A stretch of 11,845 nucleotides of DNA from JAPUDQ01 sp049289035 (GCA_049289035.1 JBAQIV010000039.1:1-11845), one strand, 5' to 3'. Positions 1 through 5,121 are shown, counted from the first letter of the stretch. Notes: generated by a model not told the origin, from the sequence alone. Numbers and translations are program-made.

Positions 1-50
1 AGGTACTGCCAGCACTTTTTGTTACTGGGTATATTTGGTAAATTGGACAT
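1..50 (-). CDS. 5' end of an unidentified minus-strand gene (partial)
   Basis: Read on the minus strand, an ATG at 50-48 opens a frame that stays open to the window edge and begins MSNLPNIPSNKKCWQY. An AGAGGAG ribosome binding site lies upstream, with eight bases between GGAG and the ATG, which is good spacing. A plausible promoter (-35 at 118-113, -10 at 95-90) lies further upstream. Only about 16 residues are visible, too few to name a family. It diverges from the Fur-family gene and shares a short intergenic region with an operator-like palindrome, so it may be a target of that regulator; this is inference. Confidence 0.5.
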   Translation of the reverse strand, partial: MSNLPNIPSNKKCWQY

Positions 51-63
51 AGGAACATCTCCT

Positions 64-90
64 CTAAGATTAGTTGTTGTACAAACCTAA
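64..90. promoter_or_regulatory. Candidate Fur-family operator
   Basis: The perfect palindrome TTGTACAA (77-84) lies between TTAG (70-73) and CTAA (87-90). A further CTAA/TTAG inversion sits directly upstream (64-73). Symmetric AT-rich boxes of about 20 bp between a fur-type gene and a divergent gene are the usual place for Fur, Zur or PerR autoregulation. The sequence is not a clean match to any published Fur, Zur or PerR box that I can recall, so the regulator is inferred from position only. Confidence 0.35.
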
Positions 91-118
91 TTTTACGGGA
101 TGTTCCGTTTTAGTTTAA
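90..118 (-). promoter_or_regulatory. Promoter of the divergent minus-strand gene
   Basis: On the minus strand, TAAAAT (95-90, five of six matches to the -10 consensus) is preceded after exactly 17 bp by TTAAAC (118-113, a weak -35). The predicted transcription start falls at about 84-82, inside the TTGTACAA palindrome, where a bound repressor would block initiation. Confidence 0.4.
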
Positions 119-163
119 TGAACCCGCCACCATGCCGACTATCGCTACCGTGGTGCAATAGTG

Positions 164-169
164 TATAAT
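164..169 (+). promoter_or_regulatory. -10 box of the fur-family gene
   Basis: A perfect TATAAT lies at 164-169, without a convincing -35 element. The predicted transcription start is about 175-177. The ATG at 168 lies inside this box and so would not be transcribed; the ATG at 180 would be reached within 3-5 bases, giving a nearly leaderless mRNA. Confidence 0.5.
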
Positions 170-179
170 GGTAATTCTT

Positions 180-743
180 ATGGACGAACGGGAGGTTCGT
201 AAAAAACTGAGTGATGTCGGGTTACGGGTAACGTACCCCCGTTTGGCGTTACTCTTAGAACTTGGTCGCAGTCATACCCAACCGAAAAGCGCTGCGGAGC
301 TAGCTGCTACTTTGTCGCAATTTCCTCGTAGTTCAGTTTATCGTAACCTGGAAGCGCTCGAAAAAGCCGGTCTTATACGCAGTAGCCTGATCAAATGGGT
401 GCGGCGCTATGAACTTGGTGATACGCTAGCGCCACACCATCATCACATCACCTGCATAGCCTGCCAAAAAGTAACTGACTTTGACTCGACCAAACTCGAA
501 CGCGCGCTCGAAGATGCCGCCGGTGATGCTGGCTACCAGTTGCATGCTCACTCTGTAGAACTGCGCGGGTACTGTAGCAATTGCCGGACCGACCAAGCAG
601 ATCAGTCAGCCGCACGCACCGTACTTGAATACGGTCTCAAGTCGATGAAGCGCCTGCGCCCACGTGATCCGCTTATGGACAAGCTCAAAGAAGAAGACGT
701 CTACACGCCGTTTGACGACGCTGCTAGTGACTCAGTAGACTGA
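180..743 (+). CDS. Fur-family metal-responsive transcriptional regulator
   Basis: This is a DNA-binding repressor of the Fur/Zur/PerR family, which senses Fe, Zn or peroxide through bound metal. The 187-residue protein has an N-terminal winged helix (about residues 8-80, with the family-typical RSSVYRNLEALEKAGLI). The dimerisation domain carries the HHHH metal cluster (86-89), a first CxxC (92, 95), the AHS strand (123-125) and a second CxxC (132, 135), the structural Zn site. After the last Cys there is an extra tail of about 50 charged residues that most Fur proteins lack. An in-frame ATG at 168 overlaps the TATAAT box, so I chose the ATG at 180. The gene converges on a ZIP transporter, which hints at a zinc role (Zur-like), but Fur or PerR cannot be excluded. 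Confidence 0.9.
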   Translation: MDEREVRKKLSDVGLRVTYPRLALLLELGRSHTQPKSAAELAATLSQFPRSSVYRNLEALEKAGLIRSSLIKWVRRYELGDTLAPHHHHITCIACQKVTDFDSTKLERALEDAAGDAGYQLHAHSVELRGYCSNCRTDQADQSAARTVLEYGLKSMKRLRPRDPLMDKLKEEDVYTPFDDAASDSVD

Positions 744-1485
744 TCATCGCCGTCACAACCGCCACACCCAACAGCAGCATGGCTGCTTGTTTGTTGGCCT
801 CAGCATGCGGCCGTTCGTGGATGTCGGGAATGATATCGCTGGCCGCAATATATATGAAAAAGCCCGCCGTCAGTGCCAAGATAGGCGCAAGTGGCATAGT
901 CATAACTGACCCGAGCAGATAGATACCAAGCGCACCGATAATTGTCGCCAGCGAACTCGCCACATTCACCAATATAGTTCGCTTCGCTGACATGCCACGG
1001 CTGAGCAGAAACCCAAAATCCCCGATCTCTTGTGGTATTTCGTGCGCCGCCACCGCCAGAGCAGTGATGACGCCTGTCGGTACGTCGATCAAAAATGCCG
1101 CGCCTATGCCGATACCGTCTATGAGATTATGAATGGTATCGCCCAGGACGATCAGCGTTTTTTGGGCTTTATCGCGGCCTTCGTGACGGCCGCCTTCACC
1201 GTGGCCATGATGGCGGTGAAACCAATGTACCGTTCGCTCCAGCAGAAAAAATGCCAAAAATCCACCCAGCGCCCAGGGAAAGACTTGCGAAGGTGTGCCG
1301 TCATGGGCCGCCTCTGGTAGTAGATCTATAAACGCCGCCGCTAACAGGGCCCCCGCACCAAACGGCAATGCCCAGCGTGCCAGCATGTCGCGACGCGTCG
1401 GCGAAGACAGCAGGGCAACACCACCTGCTAGCGACAATACGCCGCCTATGAGTGACCAAAACAGAACTAATGCTATATTTTCCAT
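724..1485 (-). CDS. ZIP-family divalent metal transporter
   Basis: This 253-residue polytopic inner-membrane protein of the ZIP family (LIV-1/GufA-like branch) probably carries zinc or a related divalent metal into the cytoplasm. The diagnostic transport-site motifs are present: HNLIDG (residues 119-124) in the TM4 position and HEIPQEIGD (148-156) in the TM5 position. A histidine-rich loop (about 87-101) lies between the third and fourth helices, as is typical of ZIPs. A longer frame reaches 1554, but those 23 extra residues are hydrophilic and lack family features. I start at the ATG at 1485, just upstream of the first membrane helix. No Shine-Dalgarno is visible; a weak -10-like TACGAT (1498-1493) would give a leaderless message. 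The last 20 bp overlap the 3' end of the convergent fur gene. Confidence 0.9.
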   Translation of the reverse strand: MENIALVLFWSLIGGVLSLAGGVALLSSPTRRDMLARWALPFGAGALLAAAFIDLLPEAAHDGTPSQVFPWALGGFLAFFLLERTVHWFHRHHGHGEGGRHEGRDKAQKTLIVLGDTIHNLIDGIGIGAAFLIDVPTGVITALAVAAHEIPQEIGDFGFLLSRGMSAKRTILVNVASSLATIIGALGIYLLGSVMTMPLAPILALTAGFFIYIAASDIIPDIHERPHAEANKQAAMLLLGVAVVTAMISLLSH

Positions 1486-1567
1486 GATTCTAATCGTACG
1501 CTTGGCAGGCGCATTAGTGCAAATTTGTTGCAATAGGCTTTGTTGCTGCAACACACCTCAGTCTGAT

Positions 1568-1679
1568 GCTTTGCACCTTTCTTCTCGGAGCAACTGCCCC
1601 TGCTTGCCAACTGATTAGCCTTCGCCTTAGCAGGGGCTGGCCGATACGGCCAACTGCTCCTCAAAGGAAGGTGCAAAGC
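1568..1679. ncRNA. Compact four-helix structured element
   Basis: Four nested or adjacent helices fit without conflict. P1 pairs 1568-1579 with 1668-1679 (12 bp, perfect). P2 pairs 1587-1592 with 1655-1660 (6 bp). P3 pairs 1596-1604 with 1629-1637 (9 bp). P4 is a hairpin, 1638-1643 with 1647-1652 (6 bp, three-base loop). P2, P3 and P4 meet in a three-way junction. CAACTG, with its flanks, recurs three times, at P2, in the P3 loop and after P4. The element lies about 80 bp upstream of the ZIP start on that gene's coding strand. It could be an aptamer-like leader, a small RNA or a MITE-like palindrome; I recognise no known family. Confidence 0.5.
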
Positions 1680-1707
1680 CTCAAATCCCACACGCCTCAC
1701 CCAAATC

Positions 1708-1743
1708 AAAAAGCGCCAGGTAAGGGTGGGCATCACCTGGCGC
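1708..1743 (-). terminator. Intrinsic terminator (minus strand)
   Basis: A perfect 9-bp GC-rich stem (GCGCCAGGT, 1713-1721, with 1735-1743) has a 13-base loop. On the minus strand it is followed at once by five Ts (1712-1708). There is no T tract on the plus-strand side, so it works in the minus direction. The loop contains a 7-base perfect complement to 1759-1765, allowing a pseudoknot or a competing fold. Confidence 0.7.
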
Positions 1744-1911
1744 CGTTTGACCCTTCAACCCACCCGGGCATCCCATGCGAAGCGTCATCGGTATATTGAT
1801 ATACGTACCGTGCGCATCCGCCCTAGGACGGAGTACTTGATACTCGCTACAAGAGGTCCGCCTGTCCGTCTACTGGCGGATTCGGGCACCCGCCGAAATC
1901 TCAAAGAAATT

Positions 1912-1940
1912 TTGACGGATAAAGTTAAAGGGGTTAGTAT
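1912..1940 (+). promoter_or_regulatory. Possible plus-strand promoter antisense to the structured RNA
   Basis: TTGACG (1912-1917), a 17-bp spacer and TAGTAT (1935-1940) could start a plus-strand RNA near 1947. That RNA would carry a leader of about 184 nt into dprA and be antisense to the 5' part of the minus-strand RNA. The -10 match is only four of six. Confidence 0.3.
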
Positions 1941-2080
1941 GCGCACCAGCTTTGGTGATTAAAGTGGAGGGTAGAAAACTTCAATCGCTGGTACGCACCC
2001 TAACAATTATCTGTTATGATAAATGTTAAATGGGGGTATAAGGTGCGTCAAGTTACCTCGCAGGATAACTTTACGTGCCT

Positions 2081-2109
2081 ATATTAGCACGTATACCAAC
2101 TTATGTCAA
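2081..2109 (-). promoter_or_regulatory. Strong minus-strand promoter for the structured RNA
   Basis: On the minus strand a perfect TTGACA (2109-2104), a 17-bp spacer and an extended -10 TGC-TAATAT (2089-2081) form one of the strongest sigma70-type promoters in the window. Transcription would start at about 2075 and run away from dprA. Confidence 0.65.
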
Positions 2110-2130
2110 CACATTTTTCCATAATTACAT

Positions 2131-2979
2131 ATGAAGATCAATGATATCACTCCAGATCAACACAATTTCCTCAAGAGACTCACTACTATTGCTGAACCGC
2201 CAAAAAGCTTATACTATATAGGTAAATTGCCAGAACCACCTCGTTTGACGGTAGCGATTGTCGGCACGCGGCGCCCGACTGCCTATGGCCGGGGCGTGAC
2301 TGAGCAGATAGCAAGTGCTCTTGCTACTCGCGGCGCGTTAATCGTGAGCGGCCTGGCTCTCGGTGTCGATGCGATTGCCCATACCGCAGCGCTTGACGCT
2401 GGTGGACATACGCTGGCGATCGTAATAGGTAGTCCTGACCGGCCGAGCCCCCAGACGAACCGCGCTATCGCTGAGCGCATTATCGCCAACGGCGACGCAA
2501 TCATGAGTGAAGCCGAACCGGGTAGGGGATTTGAGGGGCGTTGGCAGTTCGTGGTACGCAATCGCCTCGTCAGCGGCCTGGCCGATGCACTGATTGTCAC
2601 CGAAGCCAACACCAAAAGTGGTACCATGAGCACCGTTGCACATGCCCTTGAACAGGGCAAGCCCGTTTATGCCGTACCAGGCCCGATCACCAGCCCGCTA
2701 AGCGCTGGTTGCAACCGTATGATCGCACAGGGCGCCACGCCCATCACCGACGTAGACTCACTCCTTAGCGACCTGGGTCTGACCGGCCAAAGCAAGATGC
2801 TCCTTGGCGAGACTGATGCAGAAGCAACTTTGTTGCAATTGCTACAATCAGGTATATCTGATGGTGACGAGTTGTTGTCGGCCTCACAACTAGCCCCTGC
2901 GGAGTTTTCGACGACTATGACCATGCTGGAAATCCGCGGACTAATCTACCCGATGGGCGGAAATCGGTGGCGGATTTAG
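2131..2979 (+). CDS. dprA: DNA processing protein DprA (Smf family)
   Basis: DprA binds incoming single-stranded DNA in the cytoplasm during natural transformation and loads RecA on it. The 282-residue protein has the Rossmann-like core (about 38-215). Its family signatures are IVGTRRPTAYG (43-53), SGLALGVDAIAH (73-84), the ssDNA-contact region FVVRNRLVSGLADALIVTEA (140-159), SGT (163-165) and VPGPITSPLSAGCN (182-195). A C-terminal winged helix (about 226-282) matches the DML1-like domain of many DprAs; the N-terminal SAM-like domain is reduced. The ATG at 2131 has no Shine-Dalgarno; a CATAAT -10-like hexamer at 2120-2125 would give a leaderless message. Its presence suggests competence, as reported for Saccharibacteria and other Patescibacteria. 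Confidence 0.95.
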   Translation: MKINDITPDQHNFLKRLTTIAEPPKSLYYIGKLPEPPRLTVAIVGTRRPTAYGRGVTEQIASALATRGALIVSGLALGVDAIAHTAALDAGGHTLAIVIGSPDRPSPQTNRAIAERIIANGDAIMSEAEPGRGFEGRWQFVVRNRLVSGLADALIVTEANTKSGTMSTVAHALEQGKPVYAVPGPITSPLSAGCNRMIAQGATPITDVDSLLSDLGLTGQSKMLLGETDAEATLLQLLQSGISDGDELLSASQLAPAEFSTTMTMLEIRGLIYPMGGNRWRI

Positions 2980-3056
2980 CGAAGAAGAGCGGAAGATGGG
3001 AAGAGTGGTAGATCGAAAGACTGAGAGACTAAAAAGAGCGAGAAGGGAAAGCGTAT
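2980..3056 (+). repeat. Purine-rich low-complexity spacer
   Basis: The 75 or so bases after the dprA stop are almost all G and A on the plus strand, with short units such as AGAGCGA and GAAGAG. The same style of GA tract occurs inside topA (about 6833-6911). No terminator with a T tract is visible here. Nothing suggests a gene. Confidence 0.6.
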
Positions 3057-3102
3057 ACAGCTTTTGTTGCAATGTGGTTGCGGGTTTTACAGGGGTAATG
3101 TA

Positions 3103-3131
3103 TTGACATATAGTAAATAGTGTGATAAGAT
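3103..3131 (+). promoter_or_regulatory. Promoter of the small membrane-protein gene
   Basis: A perfect TTGACA (3103-3108), a 17-bp spacer and TAAGAT (3126-3131, four of six) predict a start near 3138. Three copies of GATAA (3124-3138) run through and just past the -10. The 5' untranslated region would be about 65 nt and would contain the whole left inverted repeat. Confidence 0.6.
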
Positions 3132-3144
3132 AAGATAAGAATTG

Positions 3145-3196
3145 ACGCCGACCAGCGCAGTACTTGTCGAAGACTTCCCAATCGACTAGTCAGGAG
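3145..3196 (+). repeat. Left arm of the inverted repeat around the small membrane gene
   Basis: Segments of this 5' untranslated region are complementary, in nested order, to segments after the gene. GCCGACCA (3147-3154) matches 3682-3689. GACTTCCCAA (3172-3181) matches 3640-3649. TCGA (3182-3185) matches 3631-3634. AGTCAGGAG (3188-3196), which includes the Shine-Dalgarno, matches 3622-3630. The order fits one long interrupted helix. Confidence 0.7.
3191..3196 (+). promoter_or_regulatory. Ribosome binding site that fixes the small-gene start
   Basis: CAGGAG lies six bases before the ATG at 3203 and supports that start rather than the in-frame ATG at 3164. It is itself inside the left inverted repeat and would be masked if the two UTRs paired. 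Confidence 0.7.
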
Positions 3197-3202
3197 AACG
3201 TT

Positions 3203-3628
3203 ATGAATTTTCCTCAGCTGCCTTGGTGGGCATGGGTCAGCCTGTACACCATCGCCTCAGCTTTCTTCGGCGGTATCAACAACCAGATCCAGTATCGGCG
3301 ATGTCACAAGGAGACACGTTGTGGCGTGTGGACAGAAGATATCTGCTCCCACCTTTCCGGATCTATCGTGGGCTACATCGCGTGGCCTATCGTGTTACCG
3401 GCATCAGTGCTCTACGAGCTGGCGCGCGGTACCACCTTTCAGCGACTGCACCAGCATAACGAACAACGTCGTCAGGCTAAGAGCAACGGCAAGAACGAAA
3501 CGCTCATCTTCGAGGAGCGAAAAAATGGGGTCATCGCCAAACGCAACCAACTGCTCGCCGAGCAGGCGCGCCACGCAGGCATCCTCCCCGGCAAACGGAA
3601 TCACAGCGGCCGGCCGATCGACTCCTGA
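3203..3628 (+). CDS. Small membrane protein of unknown function
   Basis: I do not recognise this 141-residue protein. It begins with a tryptophan-rich hydrophobic helix (about residues 7-24), followed by a loop with cysteines at 34, 40 and 48. A second hydrophobic helix follows (about 52-72), and then a soluble, strongly charged tail rich in Arg, Lys, Gln and His (75-141). This implies two membrane passes with both termini on the same side. The ATG at 3203 has a good ribosome binding site; starting at 3164 would add 13 polar residues and no signal. It sits alone between its own promoter and a strong terminator, framed by inverted repeats, and the stop codon is inside the right repeat. It may be a mobile cassette or a gene controlled by its own UTRs. 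Confidence 0.7.
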   Translation: MNFPQLPWWAWVSLYTIASAFFGGINNQIQYRRCHKETRCGVWTEDICSHLSGSIVGYIAWPIVLPASVLYELARGTTFQRLHQHNEQRRQAKSNGKNETLIFEERKNGVIAKRNQLLAEQARHAGILPGKRNHSGRPIDS

Positions 3629-3689
3629 CTTCGATGTTCTTGGGAAGTCACGCCGACCACGCAACCCCGAAAGGGGAAGTGTGGTCGGC
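3622..3689 (+). repeat. Right arm of the inverted repeat, with an internal hairpin
   Basis: This block spans the stop codon and the 3' untranslated region. It contains CTCCTGACT (3622-3630) and TTGGGAAGTC (3640-3649), the complements of the left arm. It also holds a local hairpin: GCCGACCAC (3652-3660) pairs with 3681-3689, and an inner CCCC-GAAA-GGGG (3665-3676) is capped by a GNRA tetraloop. ACGCCGACCA at 3650-3659 repeats 3145-3154 directly, so the 3' strand 3682-3689 can pair with either copy. Confidence 0.7.
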
Positions 3690-3692
3690 AGG

Positions 3693-3741
3693 AGACCTGA
3701 GATTTTATGTAATAATTCATAATAAAATTTCAGGTCTTTTT
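3693..3741 (+). terminator. Strong intrinsic terminator
   Basis: A 16-bp stem (3693-3708 with 3722-3737; AGACCTGA outside, ATTTTAT inside, one G-T pair) is followed by a run of Ts (3737-3741). It ends the small membrane-protein transcript and insulates the next gene, which has its own promoter. Confidence 0.85.
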
Positions 3742-3769
3742 CATCCTTCTTCCTTCTACCTTCTCTCTG

Positions 3770-3778
3770 TGTTATAAT
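3770..3778 (+). promoter_or_regulatory. Extended -10 promoter of the surface-protein gene
   Basis: A perfect extended -10, TGT-TATAAT, sits at 3770-3778 downstream of a pyrimidine-rich tract (3738-3769). No good -35 is present, as is usual for extended -10 promoters. The start is expected near 3785, about 20 nt before the ATG. Confidence 0.65.
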
Positions 3779-3805
3779 CACACCATAAACAAGGAGTTTG
3801 TCTAT

Positions 3806-5059
3806 ATGATCGTTCGACGTTATGTTCATAAAGTCACCACAGCGGTTTTTGCCAGCGCACTTGCCGTGTTATCACTTGTGCCCACGCCGCTGCACGCAAT
3901 TGCACCGCTGCCTGGTTGTGTCGCGGGTAATGATGCGTTCACCTATACTGACAGTCACCCGCAAAATAACTTGTATTATGGCGTCGTTAACAACGGCGAT
4001 AGTTTAGCAGGGCCAGATGGCACGCGATACTATTATGCCTTTCAAAACGGTCGCACCGCTGCGGGCGGTCGAATTATTCAGAGTGTACACGGTTGGTTCG
4101 AGTACCTCGCCCCGGATCACTTTGTAGGCACCGATAGTTTCTCATACTCGATTTACCCGACACCCGCAGCCGATACCGAGCCATGCGCCACCGCAACCGT
4201 CACGCTCACTATGAACGTACCTGACTACGTGCAGCTGCGTGCAGCTGATGACACCGCCACCACCGACGACACGCGCTCTGTAGCGGTCACGCCCGCTGCC
4301 AATGACCTGCATGCGCTGACGACCATGACCAGTCAACTCACCGTCAGCAACCTCACCAACCTAACGCCAGACATGGGCACATTTGTACAATCAGGTAGCC
4401 TCACAAACGCAACCGTGACGTTTACCCCATTTGCTGGTAAGACAGGGGTGGCTTCCGCCTCATATCAGGTTTCAGACGCCTATGGCAACACCAGCACTGC
4501 GACGATTCGTGTCAGCGTGAGCCACATCAACCAAGCGCCCATCGCCACCAATGACTCGTTCACAACCCCTGAAGACGTTGCGTTGACAGGCAATGTCCTC
4601 GCCAACGACACCGACCCCGAACGTGACCCGTTGACCGTGATCCTCATCACTGGTCCGCAGTCAGGCAGCCTAAACCTACAACCAAACGGTACATTTACCT
4701 ACACACCCGCCGCAAATTCTTGGGGAAGCGACTGGTTTACCTACCGCATCAGCGACGGCCAATACACCAGCACCGCCACCGTGTTTTTGACTGTCACTTC
4801 AGTCAATGACGCGCCCACTGCCACCTTTGCAAGCCAAGTTGGCAAAAACCGTATGGTGAGTTTTGACGCCAGCGCCAGTACCGACATCGACAGCTCTATC
4901 GCTAGTTATAGCTGGAACTTCGGCGACGGTACGACTGGTACAGGTACGTTCGCAAACCACACATATAAGAAAGCCGGTAACTACACTGTCACCCTCACCG
5001 TCACCGACAGTCTCGGCGCTGCTTCGACATCGACGCAAGTTGTCAAAATCGGTAAATAG
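3806..5059 (+). CDS. Secreted protein with cadherin-like and PKD domains
   Basis: A 417-residue exported protein, probably cell-surface or extracellular. Residues 1-31 form a Sec signal peptide (MIVRRYVHK, a hydrophobic core, then PTPLHA). About three beta-sandwich repeats follow, at roughly 40-138, 145-240 and 242-334. The third is a clear tandem cadherin-like/Big_9 module (TNDSFTTPEDVAL, NVLANDTDPERDPL, NGTFTYTPA). The C-terminal domain (about 337-415) is a PKD fold with the hallmark WNFGDG (370-375) and NYTVTLTVTDSLG. There is no LPXTG motif or C-terminal membrane anchor, so how it stays at the surface is unclear. An AAGGAG site nine bases before the ATG supports the start. A role in adhesion to a host bacterium or in the surface layer is plausible but only inferred. 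Confidence 0.85.
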   Translation: MIVRRYVHKVTTAVFASALAVLSLVPTPLHAIAPLPGCVAGNDAFTYTDSHPQNNLYYGVVNNGDSLAGPDGTRYYYAFQNGRTAAGGRIIQSVHGWFEYLAPDHFVGTDSFSYSIYPTPAADTEPCATATVTLTMNVPDYVQLRAADDTATTDDTRSVAVTPAANDLHALTTMTSQLTVSNLTNLTPDMGTFVQSGSLTNATVTFTPFAGKTGVASASYQVSDAYGNTSTATIRVSVSHINQAPIATNDSFTTPEDVALTGNVLANDTDPERDPLTVILITGPQSGSLNLQPNGTFTYTPAANSWGSDWFTYRISDGQYTSTATVFLTVTSVNDAPTATFASQVGKNRMVSFDASASTDIDSSIASYSWNFGDGTTGTGTFANHTYKKAGNYTVTLTVTDSLGAASTSTQVVKIGK

Positions 5060-5067
5060 CTACCGAT
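5048..5067 (+). repeat. Hairpin across the stop codon of the surface-protein gene
   Basis: ATCGGTA (5048-5054) pairs with TACCGAT (5061-5067) over a six-base loop that contains the TAG stop. No T tract follows directly, so it is at best a weak terminator or an mRNA 3' stabiliser. Confidence 0.35.
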
Positions 5068-5121
5068 ATCGCGTTTTGCGGCTAAGAACAAGCTGCTTCT
5101 GTGATGTAAGGAGGTAATTAT

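Larger units (their letters stand above)
1708..2075 (-). ncRNA. Putative structured RNA of about 370 nt, unassigned
   Basis: The RNA is predicted to start about 6-7 bp after a strong minus-strand promoter (2109-2081) and end at an intrinsic terminator (1743-1708). Between them lie stems at 2050-2071, 2002-2027, 1933-2004 (25 bp with inner loops), 1816-1822 with 1875-1881, 1831-1845, and 1775-1779 with 1813-1817 enclosing 1789-1793 with 1806-1810. Some of these overlap and would compete. The length suits RNase P RNA or tmRNA, but I see neither the RNase P core (GAGGAAAGTC) nor a tmRNA T-arm with 3' CCA. The alternative is a long regulatory leader of the downstream ZIP gene. Confidence is for the existence of a structured transcript, not for any function. 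Confidence 0.5.
1486..2130. other. Gene-free but highly structured intergenic region
   Basis: No frame here has codon character, a ribosome site or a recognisable product. The region instead contains a minus-strand promoter, about ten potential stems, an intrinsic terminator on the minus strand and a compact four-helix element, listed separately. A short perfect palindrome, TGTTGC-T-GCAACA, lies at 1541-1553. A plus-strand promoter-like pair (1912-1940) also lies inside the stretch. Confidence 0.75.

Noticed and set aside
1486..1554. Longer ZIP protein starting at 1554.
   Set aside because: The added residues are polar and come before the first membrane helix, with no better start signal; the ATG at 1485 fits the family length.
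1473..1736. Minus-strand open frame of 87 codons upstream of the ZIP gene.
   Set aside because: It crosses the four-helix element and the ZIP start in another frame, has no ribosome site, and its Ala/Lys/Ser-rich translation follows the inverted repeats.
1566..1962. Plus-strand open frames of 77 and 78 codons in the intergenic region.
   Set aside because: They lie in the structured stretch, have no start signal, and read through hairpins and the terminator; no recognisable protein features.
1708..2075. The intergenic RNA as RNase P RNA, tmRNA or SRP RNA.
   Set aside because: The RNase P core GAGGAAAGTC, a tmRNA T-arm with 3' CCA and the SRP GGAAGCAG-type loop were not found on either strand. 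A covariance-model search could still overturn this.
2140..2979. Alternative genetic code (TGA as glycine) seen in some CPR phyla.
   Set aside because: Several good genes end in TGA at the expected family length, and no TGA falls inside the conserved genes.
3061..3097. Terminator for dprA around GCAA...TTGC followed by GGGTTTT.
   Set aside because: The stem is only four base pairs and the T tract is short and interrupted.
3164..3202. Upstream ATG start for the small membrane protein.
   Set aside because: It has no ribosome site and lies within the left inverted repeat, while the ATG at 3203 has CAGGAG at good spacing.
3404..3829. Minus-strand open frame of 141 codons opposite the small membrane gene.
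   Set aside because: It runs through the strong terminator and the surface-gene promoter and mirrors a better-supported plus-strand gene.
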